35,284 nt of DNA from Chloroflexota bacterium (GTDB lineage: Bacteria > Chloroflexota > Anaerolineae > Anaerolineales > Villigracilaceae): NCBI GenBank assembly GCA_029782225.1, contig JAKOVF010000005.1, forward strand, positions 76,949 through 112,232. Reading direction: 5' to 3'. Below are positions 1-7,800 of this stretch, piece by piece. The translations under genes and the position numbers were made by a program. The notes beneath the pieces were generated by a model. The model was not told the DNA's origin. It saw nothing but the letters and a program-made list of their open reading frames with translations, and made no database searches. Numbering within the stretch: position 1 is the stretch's first letter; each line of letters opens with the position of its first letter.

Positions 1-441
1 ACCGATCGAATCGAGAAGCAGGCCTATGATTATTTCCGCCGCATCGAGGAACTGGGCGGCGTCATCCCTGCCCTCGAAAAGGGATTCTTCCAAAGCGAGA
101 TCGCGGATGCAGCCTACCGCTATCAACGCGAGATTGATGAGGGTGTGCGCAAGATCGTGGGAGTCAATGCTTATGCGGATAAGAAGCCGTTTGAGATCCC
201 CATCCTGCGCATGGACCCGGATGGATACAGCCGCCAGATCAAACGCCTTGCCGAGGTCCGCAAGACGCGTGATAGCGGTCAGGTCGGCCAGGCCCTGGAT
301 AAATTGCGCATCGCCTGCGAAGGCACGGAAAACACCATGCCCTATATCCTCGATTGCGTGCGCGCCTACGCCACCCTGGGCGAGATTGTCAATGTGATCA
401 AAGAGGTATTTGGAACTTACGAAGAACCGACGTGGATTTAG
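1..441 (+). CDS. mutA: Methylmalonyl-CoA mutase, catalytic (alpha/large) subunit, C-terminal part
   Basis: Frame 1 is open from the first base of the window, so the gene starts outside it; 146 residues and a TAG stop are present. The product family interconverts methylmalonyl-CoA and succinyl-CoA with coenzyme B12. The visible part is the end of the catalytic domain. Segments such as YFRRIEELGGV, FFQSEIADAAYR and KIVGVNAYAD are typical of the segment that closes the substrate barrel, and a short tail ends in EEPTWI. There is no B12-binding domain after it, which suggests the split arrangement in which the cobalamin-binding part is a separate gene. That gene is not in the window. A strong hairpin terminator follows. 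The family call is secure; which subunit arrangement applies is inferred from the ending. Confidence 0.85.
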   Translation, partial: TDRIEKQAYDYFRRIEELGGVIPALEKGFFQSEIADAAYRYQREIDEGVRKIVGVNAYADKKPFEIPILRMDPDGYSRQIKRLAEVRKTRDSGQVGQALDKLRIACEGTENTMPYILDCVRAYATLGEIVNVIKEVFGTYEEPTWI

Positions 442-474
442 AGAATAGAGAGTAGAAAGCAGTGAGTAGTAGAA

Positions 475-503
475 GGACGGCCTCATGGCCGTCCCTTGTT
501 TTT
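475..503 (+). terminator. Intrinsic terminator after the mutase gene
   Basis: A perfect 8-bp stem GGACGGCC / GGCCGTCC with a TCAT loop is followed by CTTGTTTTT. It lies 34 bases after the mutase stop codon and before the converging transporter gene. Confidence 0.8.
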
Positions 504-528
504 CAAAGAATATCTATTTATCTACTCC

Positions 529-1950
529 CTACTCACTTATAGCTGCTTTCTCCTGCCTTCGCTTCAACAACCTTTGAATCCTCGTGTGCTTTTCTCGCGA
601 GAGGGGATAGAAAAATGCCAGTACGATTGTTCCGCATAGCATGACCGCGCCGATCGGGGAAACAAGCAGGCGGATCATGGTCAATGCCGAAGCCGGTTGA
701 GTGAATTGGATCACATCTTTCGGAGGGGCCTGATAACCGGACCAACCCAATAATTGTAGAGTGAGAAAAATGACCAGCGCGCCCGTCGACTTGCGAATGA
801 GCGTGCGGATGCCATAATAAATGCCTTCCTGTCGGCGGCCGGTACGAAGCTCGTCCCATTCGATGACATCCGGGAAGATGGAATCAGGCAGGACATAGGC
901 GGCGGAAACGCCGATTCCCGCCAGCGCCGCCAGCACCAGCAAATAAGGTGTATTGCCGGGCTGAATAGTAAAGATCAGGAATTGCACGATGACCCAGAAG
1001 ATCATGCCCAGCATATAGGCTTCTCGCTTGTTGCGTCTGTGAGCCATCCACAGCCAAAACGGGACGAACAGGATGCAAACCCACATCAAGATGCCAAAGA
1101 ACGCTGATTCAAGCGCGAGGTCAATGCCGAAGATGTGAATCTTTGCCAGCAGGTTCCCGCGTGCCACCCAGTAGAGCAGAAAATATGGAAATGTGATGGT
1201 GACCATGTCCACGGCAGACCAGGTGAGCAGGTGCATCCCCACTGCATAGCGGAACGGGATATTCTTCCAGGCCACGCGCAGCGTCTCGCGAAACGGCATG
1301 GACGCCTGTTCCTCGGGCGTGGAGGTCTCGCGCACGAACAGCCCGATCAGCAAAAGCGGCAGCGCACCAAGTGAGCCAAAGATCGCGCCGGCCAGCATGA
1401 ATCCCTGCTGCTGCGTCGCGCCCGCCGAAAGGGCCGCGTCCACGATCATGGGCGCGGCCACCACAACGGTCAGGGCTGAGGCGAGTTGGAAGACGGTGCG
1501 AAAACTGATGAGAGTTGTCCGTTCGTCATAGTTACGAGTCAATTCCGGGGTCAGAGCCATGTAAGGCACCGCAACAAGAGTAGTGAATGTATCGGAGAGC
1601 ATAAAGGCAAAGGTCACATAGGCCATCAGTGCCACCTGACTGCTCCAGGCCGGCGCGGACCAAAGAATGACAAAACTCAATCCAAATGGAATGGCGAACC
1701 AGAGCAACAGCGGGCGGCGCCGTCCCCAACGCGTGCGCAAACGGTCGCTAATAATACCAATGATAGGATCGTTGACCCCATCCCAGATCAAGCCGACCAG
1801 GGCGCCAAACGATGCCAGGCGCGGCTCGAGACCGACCACATCGGTGAGATACAACGCGTAAAAGATCGAGCGCATCATGTTGACGCTCGAGATGCCCCAG
1901 TCGCCGGAGCCGTAGAGGACTTTCAGCCAAAAAGGGAGCGGACGATCCAT
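529..1950 (-). CDS. MFS transporter, GPH (glycoside-pentoside-hexuronide:cation symporter) family
   Basis: A 473-residue integral membrane protein with about 12 hydrophobic segments, the usual size for the MelB-like GPH family, which imports sugars or glycosides with Na+ or H+. The cytoplasmic loop signature DRLRTRWGRRRP follows the second to third segment, and WDGVNDPIIG precedes it, both diagnostic of the family. The block LPDSIFPDVIEWDELRTGRR near residue 360 is shared almost unchanged with the neighbouring paralogue upstream. The substrate cannot be read from sequence. The gene lies 51 bases downstream of that paralogue on the same strand with a strong hairpin between them, so co-transcription with attenuation at the hairpin is possible. 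No sugar-degrading enzyme flanks it. Confidence 0.85.
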   Translation of the reverse strand: MDRPLPFWLKVLYGSGDWGISSVNMMRSIFYALYLTDVVGLEPRLASFGALVGLIWDGVNDPIIGIISDRLRTRWGRRRPLLLWFAIPFGLSFVILWSAPAWSSQVALMAYVTFAFMLSDTFTTLVAVPYMALTPELTRNYDERTTLISFRTVFQLASALTVVVAAPMIVDAALSAGATQQQGFMLAGAIFGSLGALPLLLIGLFVRETSTPEEQASMPFRETLRVAWKNIPFRYAVGMHLLTWSAVDMVTITFPYFLLYWVARGNLLAKIHIFGIDLALESAFFGILMWVCILFVPFWLWMAHRRNKREAYMLGMIFWVIVQFLIFTIQPGNTPYLLVLAALAGIGVSAAYVLPDSIFPDVIEWDELRTGRRQEGIYYGIRTLIRKSTGALVIFLTLQLLGWSGYQAPPKDVIQFTQPASALTMIRLLVSPIGAVMLCGTIVLAFFYPLSREKHTRIQRLLKRRQEKAAISE

Positions 1951-1969
1951 ACTGCTAAATATAGAAGTT

Positions 1970-1994
1970 CAAGCGGCAGGGGTACTGCCGCTTG
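1970..1994 (-). terminator. Intergenic hairpin between the two transporters
   Basis: A perfect 10-bp stem (CAAGCGGCAG / CTGCCGCTTG) with a 5-base loop lies between the two transporter genes. The sequence after it in the minus direction is only moderately U-rich, so it may be a weak terminator or an mRNA-stabilising hairpin rather than a full stop. Confidence 0.5.
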
Positions 1995-2001
1995 TAGGAG
2001 A

Positions 2002-3453
2002 TTACGGATTCGATGAAGTCCGTGCTTGTCGCTTTGCGAGCAATCTACGGATGCGCGCGTGCCGCTCGCGCGTAAGTGGATAGAACCATGCCATCCCGAC
2101 CGCACTGAACAGCAGCACAGCTCCGAGTGGGCCGATCAATACACGGATGGCGGTGAGCGCACTATCTGATTGTATGAACCGAATGGCGCCTTCCGGCGGG
2201 GCCTGATAGCCAAACCAGCCAAGCGCCTGCAAACCGATGAAGATTGCCAACGCGCCGGTCAGCTTGCGGATGAAATTCTTGACACCATAGTAGATACCCT
2301 CATGCCGGCGGCCGGTGCGAAGCTCATCCCATTCGATCACATCCGGGAAAATGGAATCCGGCAGGATGTGTGCAGACGAGACACTGATCCCGGCGAAGAC
2401 GCTCATGATGAGAATAAGATTCACCTGTCCAGGCTGAATCGAGAAAATGATCAACTGCACGGCCGCCCAGAAAACCATCCCAATAATATATGCCATCTGT
2501 TTGCTCAGTCTTTTCGATAAGAAGAACCAGATCGGCAGAGCCACAACAGCCGTGATCAAAAGCAGCGCGAAGACAGCGGACTCAATGGGCAGGGACACGC
2601 CAAAGACAGAGGCCTTTGCCAACAGGTCACCCCGCGCGATCCAGTAAACGAGATAGAAGGGGAGGACAAGCGCCACAATGTCAAACGTGATCCAGTTCAG
2701 CATGTAGAGCAGGGTGGCAAAACGAAACGGGATGTTCTGCCACGCAGTGCGCACCGTTTCGAAGAAGGGTATTTCATCTTCAGCCTTTTGTTCAGGCCGA
2801 GGTTTCTCCCGCACCACGGCAAAGATCAGCAGGAAAGGCAGCGTAGCCAGGCCGCCGAAGATGGCCGCCGTCAGCATATAACCCTGCTGCTGTGTGCCGC
2901 CCCCGGCCAGCACACCGTCCACAATAGCCGGTGCGGCAACCGCAGTGACCAATGAGACCATCAGGTTAAAGAACATGCGGAAGCCGGTCAGCGAGGTGCG
3001 TTCATCGTAATCGGGCGTCAGTTCCGGGGTCAGAGCGGAGAACGGCACAGCCACCAGAGTCTCAAGCGTGTCGCTGATCATGAATGCGAGCGTGATGAAG
3101 ATGGCCTTGACGATCTGGCTTTCAAAAGGCGGGGCCCACCACAACAGGAGAAAACTTAATCCAAAGGGAATTGCAAAGAACAGCAGGAAGGGGCGGCGCC
3201 GGCCCCAGCGCGAATGCATGCGGTCGGTCAACACGCCCACAATCGGATCATTGACCGCGTCCCAGATAATTCCGATCAGCGCGGCCACCGAGGCAAGCCG
3301 CGGTTCAAGACCCACCACATCTGTGAGAAAAATGGCATAAAAGATCTGACGGAGTGTGCCATAGCTGGCTGTTCCCCAATCCCCCGTGCCATAGGCGAGT
3401 TTTACCCAAAAAGAGAGGCGGCCTTCTGTTGCTTTTGCGAGCAGGTTGCTCAT
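2002..3453 (-). CDS. MFS transporter, GPH family (paralogue of the 529-1950 gene)
   Basis: The reading frame is open from 3558, but the start at 3453 is preferred. It has AAGGAG 6 bases upstream, it begins directly with the conserved N-terminal region (LSFWVKLAYGTGDWG), and a promoter lies just upstream at 3479-3507. The product is 483 residues with about 12 membrane segments. It has the GPH loop DRMHSRWGRRRP and the same LPDSIFPDVIEWDEL block as its neighbour, so the pair arose by duplication. It is a predicted sugar or glycoside:cation symporter of unknown substrate. Its promoter region is divergent from the riboswitch leader that begins near 3660. Confidence 0.85.
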   Translation of the reverse strand: MSNLLAKATEGRLSFWVKLAYGTGDWGTASYGTLRQIFYAIFLTDVVGLEPRLASVAALIGIIWDAVNDPIVGVLTDRMHSRWGRRRPFLLFFAIPFGLSFLLLWWAPPFESQIVKAIFITLAFMISDTLETLVAVPFSALTPELTPDYDERTSLTGFRMFFNLMVSLVTAVAAPAIVDGVLAGGGTQQQGYMLTAAIFGGLATLPFLLIFAVVREKPRPEQKAEDEIPFFETVRTAWQNIPFRFATLLYMLNWITFDIVALVLPFYLVYWIARGDLLAKASVFGVSLPIESAVFALLLITAVVALPIWFFLSKRLSKQMAYIIGMVFWAAVQLIIFSIQPGQVNLILIMSVFAGISVSSAHILPDSIFPDVIEWDELRTGRRHEGIYYGVKNFIRKLTGALAIFIGLQALGWFGYQAPPEGAIRFIQSDSALTAIRVLIGPLGAVLLFSAVGMAWFYPLTRERHARIRRLLAKRQARTSSNP

Positions 3454-3478
3454 GAGGTCTCCTTGTGAATCCGTCAGG

Positions 3479-3507
3479 ATTGTACTGCTGATTACTATGC
3501 TAAACAA
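3479..3507 (-). promoter_or_regulatory. Sigma-70-type promoter of the transporter pair
   Basis: Read on the minus strand, TTGTTT (3502-3507) and TACAAT (3479-3484) are separated by exactly 17 bases, placing the start of transcription about 20 bases before the ATG at 3453. Confidence 0.6.
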
Positions 3508-3648
3508 TTCATGGGGCGAAAAGACACGCTGAAAATCAATATACAGGTCGAATGTCAAGTCTAATTCGCCAGCCGTGCCAAACTAAACTGTAAAGCCCGT
3601 ATGGTACGAAATTACCAATCTGAAAACGCCAAAATCCCGATTATTTGC

Positions 3649-3654
3649 TATACT
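3649..3654 (+). promoter_or_regulatory. Probable -10 element for the riboswitch-controlled sortase transcript
   Basis: TATACT is preceded by TTGC and lies about 20 bases before the first conserved riboswitch bases. No good -35 hexamer is visible at the expected distance, so the promoter call rests on the -10 and on position only. Confidence 0.4.
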
Positions 3655-3671
3655 GTCGTTTACAAAGCAAC

Positions 3672-3805
3672 CGATAAAGGCAAACCCGCCGAAAGGCGGG
3701 GACGCAAAGCCATGGGTCTAAAGTTGTGAAATCACAACCCCGCACGCCGCTTCCAGATTTTAGTGAAGCGTGCGGGACAACCAGGATCGCCAGGCCGCCG
3801 AAGTT
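3672..3805 (+). promoter_or_regulatory. Cyclic di-GMP-I (GEMM-I) riboswitch aptamer, copy 1
   Basis: The conserved GEMM-I core is visible in order: GGCAAACC, a hairpin CCCGCC-GAAA-GGCGGG (3685-3700) with the GNRA tetraloop, GACGCAAAGCC, GGTCTAAAG, and the 3' block CCAGGATCGCCAGGCCGCC (3781-3799). The second arm is longer than usual: it holds a GTTGTG/CACAAC hairpin (3723-3738) and a GC-rich hairpin (3739-3776). Members of this class bind the second messenger c-di-GMP. The conserved 3' segment can instead pair with a downstream sequence, as expected for a transcriptional switch. A second aptamer of the same class follows, and the gene downstream encodes a sortase. Confidence 0.9.
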
Positions 3806-3842
3806 TCATCCATTTGACTCTGATTATTCCCCGGCGGCCTGG
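3790..3842 (+). promoter_or_regulatory. Candidate antiterminator hairpin of riboswitch 1
   Basis: CCAGGCCGCCG (3790-3800), which includes the conserved 3' end of aptamer 1, is perfectly complementary over 11 bp to CGGCGGCCTGG (3832-3842). This pairing uses aptamer bases and the 5' arm of the terminator, so it excludes both. The expected logic, inferred, is that c-di-GMP binding frees the terminator and switches the transcript off. Confidence 0.65.
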
Positions 3843-3868
3843 ATTTTGACCAAGCCGCCGTTTCTTTT
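3832..3868 (+). terminator. Regulated intrinsic terminator between the two riboswitches
   Basis: CGGCGGC (3832-3838) pairs with GCCGCCG (3854-3860). The stem continues as TGG/CCA after one C-A mismatch, and it is followed by TTTCTTTT. Its 5' arm is the same sequence used by the antiterminator. Confidence 0.7.
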
Positions 3869-3882
3869 GTACCTTACCACGT

Positions 3883-3982
3883 ATTCGTTCGACAAAGGCA
3901 AAGCCGCTGAAAGGCGGCGACGCAAAGCCATGGGTCTATTGCTGCAGAAACAGCTATGATTGCCAGGCTACCGAAAACGAAT
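3883..3982 (+). promoter_or_regulatory. Cyclic di-GMP-I (GEMM-I) riboswitch aptamer, copy 2
   Basis: The second copy is closed by a 7-bp P1 stem (ATTCGTT 3883-3889 / AACGAAT 3976-3982). It contains GGCAAA, a hairpin GCCGC-TGAAAG-GCGGC, GACGCAAAGCC, GGTCTA, a short GCTG/CAGC arm and the conserved 3' block GCCAGGCTACCG. A 20-base core (3919-3938) is identical to the first copy (3701-3720). It is closer to the canonical compact form than copy 1. No terminator follows it. Instead the start region of the sortase gene is folded into a long hairpin, which suggests translational control. Confidence 0.9.
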
Positions 3983-4019
3983 CCCTTCATTCCTTTCGTG
4001 CGCGAGCACATCCCAAAAT

Positions 4020-4064
4020 GATTGGATGCCTTTGTCGAACCAGGAGTTCGAATGGCATCCAATC
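4020..4064 (+). promoter_or_regulatory. Hairpin sequestering the sortase ribosome binding site and start codon
   Basis: GATTGGATGCC (4020-4030) pairs perfectly over 11 bp with GGCATCCAATC (4054-4064). Inside it TCGAAC (4035-4040) pairs with GTTCGA (4046-4051), leaving the AGGA of the ribosome binding site in a 5-base loop. The ATG at 4052 sits at the stem boundary. In this fold initiation should be blocked. How aptamer 2 would open or close it is not clear from pairing alone. Confidence 0.6.
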
Positions 4065-4723
4065 TAAATAGCCTTCACATCAAACTTGGATTGAGCACCA
4101 TCGCTATGATGGTTGTTCTGCTTCCTTCGTTCCTGTATCCTGTCCCAGTGCTGGCGGAGGAAAATCCCGTCGCCACACTGCCGGATCTCCCAAGCTTTTC
4201 ACAATCCTTGTGGAATGGCCAGGCAAATGAGCTGCGCGGCGTCTATGTCCCGCAGGTGCTGGCTATGCCCGTTGTACAGCAACCTGTTGGAAATGCAGGA
4301 TATGTCTCCACCGCGGAGAATGTCATTACGCAATTCGCGATGGCGGCTGAAGTCGGCAACGTGGGGCTGCTTGCCCACAACACACTTGCCGGCGCGAAAT
4401 TCTCCGGGCTGATGGGAGGCCAGGAAGTGACCCTCATCTACGGTGACGGTCACATCGAAAGCTTTGTGATCACCCGTATCGTAAAATACCGGGCGCTCAA
4501 CCCGTACAGTCCATACAGTGAATTCCGCGACCTCGAAACCGGTGTGACGATCACAGCTACAGATTTATTTCAGCAGGTCTATCGCGGCGAACGCCATATC
4601 ACGTTCCAGACATGCATCGAAGCAGAAGGCAATCCAAGCTGGGGACGGATGTTTGTGATTGCAGAGCCGAAACCGATCATCGTTGCAGATTTTCAGTACT
4701 ACCTCTCTGACCGCCTAAGATAA
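4052..4723 (+). CDS. Exported class D/E/F-like sortase (cysteine transpeptidase)
   Basis: The frame is open from a TTG at 4022, but the ATG at 4052 has AGGAG 5 bases upstream and gives a 223-residue protein. A hydrophobic segment at residues 12-32 followed by VLAEE looks like a signal peptide or N-terminal anchor. The rest fits a sortase beta-barrel: His109 in GLLAHNTLAG, Cys188 in ITFQTCIE and Arg199 in SWGRMFVIAEP are the expected His, Cys and Arg of the active site, in order and spacing. Sortases cut a sorting motif such as LPxTG in exported proteins and join them to a surface acceptor. It is controlled by two c-di-GMP riboswitches and converges with the sortase-fused giant protein, a plausible substrate or partner. 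The exact class is uncertain. Confidence 0.8.
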   Translation: MASNLNSLHIKLGLSTIAMMVVLLPSFLYPVPVLAEENPVATLPDLPSFSQSLWNGQANELRGVYVPQVLAMPVVQQPVGNAGYVSTAENVITQFAMAAEVGNVGLLAHNTLAGAKFSGLMGGQEVTLIYGDGHIESFVITRIVKYRALNPYSPYSEFRDLETGVTITATDLFQQVYRGERHITFQTCIEAEGNPSWGRMFVIAEPKPIIVADFQYYLSDRLR

Positions 4724-4793
4724 GGATGACTGCTTCTTTTCGCCTTGCAGTTCGCCACCGTTAATCCATCGTTCCCCAGACCATAAAATATCG

Positions 4794-4827
4794 GACGCCC
4801 ACCATTTTCATGGTGGGCGTCTCTTTA
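4794..4827. terminator. Bidirectional terminator between the convergent sortase genes
   Basis: A perfect 12-bp stem GACGCCCACCAT / ATGGTGGGCGTC with a 4-base loop is followed by TCTTT on the plus strand. It lies between the plus-strand sortase stop and the minus-strand giant gene stop at 4845. The sequence on the minus side is less U-rich. Confidence 0.8.
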
Positions 4828-4844
4828 CAATTCAATCGGCCAGA

Positions 4845-7800
4845 TCACTTGTCGGTGATCACGCTGACCAACACTGCGCGTACCACACGCCGGGACGTAT
4901 AGCGCGCTACTCTCTTCGAGAAGTTCTCACATGTCACCAGTGTCAGCCAATCATAGTCTTCATGCTGGAAGACGGTGTCCATTCGGTAAGGCGAGACGAG
5001 CATGGTCTCTTCCACTCGATACACATAGGTCCAGCCATCAGCATGGATATAGATCACGTCGCCCGACCTGAGTTCGTTGAGGTAGGCAAATGGCCCAGGG
5101 ACATTCATCGCATCCAGTACATGGCCGGTCAAAACCGTATTACCTCGCCAGGTGGGATATGCCGAACCCTCAAGATAGCCTGCATTATTTTCGAGCCATG
5201 TTAGATCCCAGCCTGTCTGCGTCCGCTTGACGCCAACGATGGGGATATTCACGCTCAGGCTCGGTATATCCAGGCGCAGTCCGGACAAATCTGTATAGGC
5301 CAATTTTTCAGGTTGTGCCGGCAATTTGGTGACCACGCCAGGAGCGAAACCAGTGACCGGGATGAGCGATCCGCCCGTAGTCAACCGGTTGTCCCCTCCG
5401 CTACCATCTTCGCCGCCATTCCCCCCTGCGCCGCCCTGAATATTGACATTGAAGGAGCGGGTGAAATCGGTGGCGGGCCCGCCATTGCCTACGAGGGCCA
5501 GCGTGTTATCCAGCGGATCGACAATGGAGGTAGTACCGCACACAAAGAGACGGTAAGTGCCATTGGAAACCGGCAAACCGCCGTTGATCGTAAAGGTCGC
5601 TGTAAATGTAGCCGTGTCATAGGTCACGCCCAGGATGGTGATCTGTGTATCCGCCGGCGTGACTGCACCAGCCTTGCAGCTCACAGTCTGGAAGTCGGGA
5701 GTATCGCCCAGGTCGCGCACGAGTATGAAGTTGCTTGCGTTCGTTACATCGTGTGCATCGCTGTCACCAGCAGGGTTATACACATCCTGGTTGAATTTCA
5801 CGCTCAATTGTGTAAGCTGGATCCCGATCTCTTCAGACTCTGTAAGGGCATTATCTGCATGAGCGGGGATGGTATTCACGAGTAGAACACTCGGCCCACT
5901 GGCATCGAAGTATGTCACTGTATTGTCAGTGCTCGAACTGGCAAAGCTGGCGTTGCCGGCAATATCTGTAGCTGCACCGGCCGGGATGGAAACAGTCACT
6001 GTGCCATCAATTGTCATACCGCTAACGGCTACATTGTAGGTCGGCCCTGCGCCCGTGACCACCGCGGTCGTGGCGCCTGCCGTGCCTCCAATGACCACAT
6101 CGGTATCATCAAAGCCATTCACCGTCTCACTGAATACAACAGTGAAGTTGATCGGGGAGGCATTGGTCGGGTCAGCCTGTGCCGCATCCTGGTTGGCTGT
6201 GACCGTCGGAGCCGTGCTATCCACGGTTGTGGTCTCATTCACCTGGGGAGCTGAGGCGTACAGGGCATTGCCGGCCTGGTTGTAATGGGTAATGCATGTC
6301 CCATTGGAAGAGACGATGGTGATCGTAGCCGTGCCATCGCCATGGTCAACCGTCGTGCAGACTCCGGAAACGCTGATGGAAACAGTCAGACCGGAGCTGG
6401 CCGTGGCGGCTACATCGAAGCTATTACCAAACGTTGCAACCGTGGGCGCCGAGGTCGTGACCGTGATGGTCTGCCCATTCGGCAGGGCGAGGACATTCTC
6501 CGTTAGCTCAGGCGCCGGGCCAAAGTTCGCATTGCCGGCCTGGTTGTAGTGGACGATGCACGTACCTGTGGGAGCAGTGATGGTGAACGTGTCACCGACA
6601 TTCGTACAGGCTCCAGTGGCAGTGTAGGTAACCGATAAGCCGGAAGAAGCAACGGCCGCAACAGTAAAGCTGGCGCCGTTGGCCGCGTCGCCCGGAGCGG
6701 GGGTCGTGATCGTGATCGTCTGGCTGGCCAAAGTGACCGTCAACGTGGCTGTGCCAATGGAGACATTGTAGTTAGGCAGCATACCGGCGGGGTCATTCAA
6801 CGTGGCGGTGATGGGATACGTTCCCACTGCCGCGCCTGCCGGAGCGCCGGTGCTGTTATAGGTCACGGTGATGTTATCGCCGTTCTGAATCCCCACAATA
6901 CTGCCAGTGAACGCGGTGAAGACGGTTCCGAAGATCTTGGTCTTATCGGCTGCCTGGATCACGAGGTCCCGCTGTGTGACGGTCAGCGTGCCGGTGTTGT
7001 TGGTTACCGCATAGTTTGCCAGGACACCGGCAGGTGCATTCAATGTAGCAGTGATCGGGTACGTACCGACTATAGCCGTCGCCGGTGAGCCCGTGCTGGC
7101 ATAGGTTGCGGTGATGGCATCCCCATTCTGAATGCCGGTGATGGTACCGGTAAAGGCCGTGAAAACGTTGCCATAGATCTTGCTGGCATCTGTAGGAGTG
7201 ACGGTGAGTACGCGCTGTGCCACCGTCAATGTGCCGGTGTTCAGGGTTACAGTGTAGTTGCCCAGCCGACCAGCAGGGTCATTGAGAGTAACGGTAATCG
7301 GGTAGGTCCCAATCGCCGCATTGGCAGGTGCGCCAGTGCTGGCATAGACTGGTACGATATTATCTCCACCCTGAATACCGGTGACCGTGCCTGTAAAGGC
7401 GGTGAAGACATCACCAAAGACCTTGGATTTGTTATCCGGTGTCACGATCAATGTGCGCGGCGTGACGGTCAGCGTACCAGGGATATATGAGAAGACATAG
7501 TTGTTGTCCACACCGCCTGCACAGACGATCGGGAAGGTCCCCACATTGTTGTGTGGAACGGAAACCTGACAACTGGGCAGAGTATCCAGGACAGCCGGTG
7601 TGTCGCCACCGATGAAACCGGAATATGTGAAGGTAAAGGCAGGATCCGGATCGCCGTAAGTAATGACCTTATTCTCGGCTGTGACCGTGAGGATGGTCAA
7701 ACCTACGGAAAGCGTACCCTGATTGAGCGTTACTGTGTAGTTCGTCAGCAGTCCGCCCGGGTCGTTCAATGTAGCCGTGATGGGATAGGTTCCCACCGGC

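Noticed and set aside
5313..5885. A 190-residue plus-strand open frame opposite the end of the giant gene
   Set aside because: A shadow of the SbsA-like and linker region of the giant protein; no start signal and no family resemblance.
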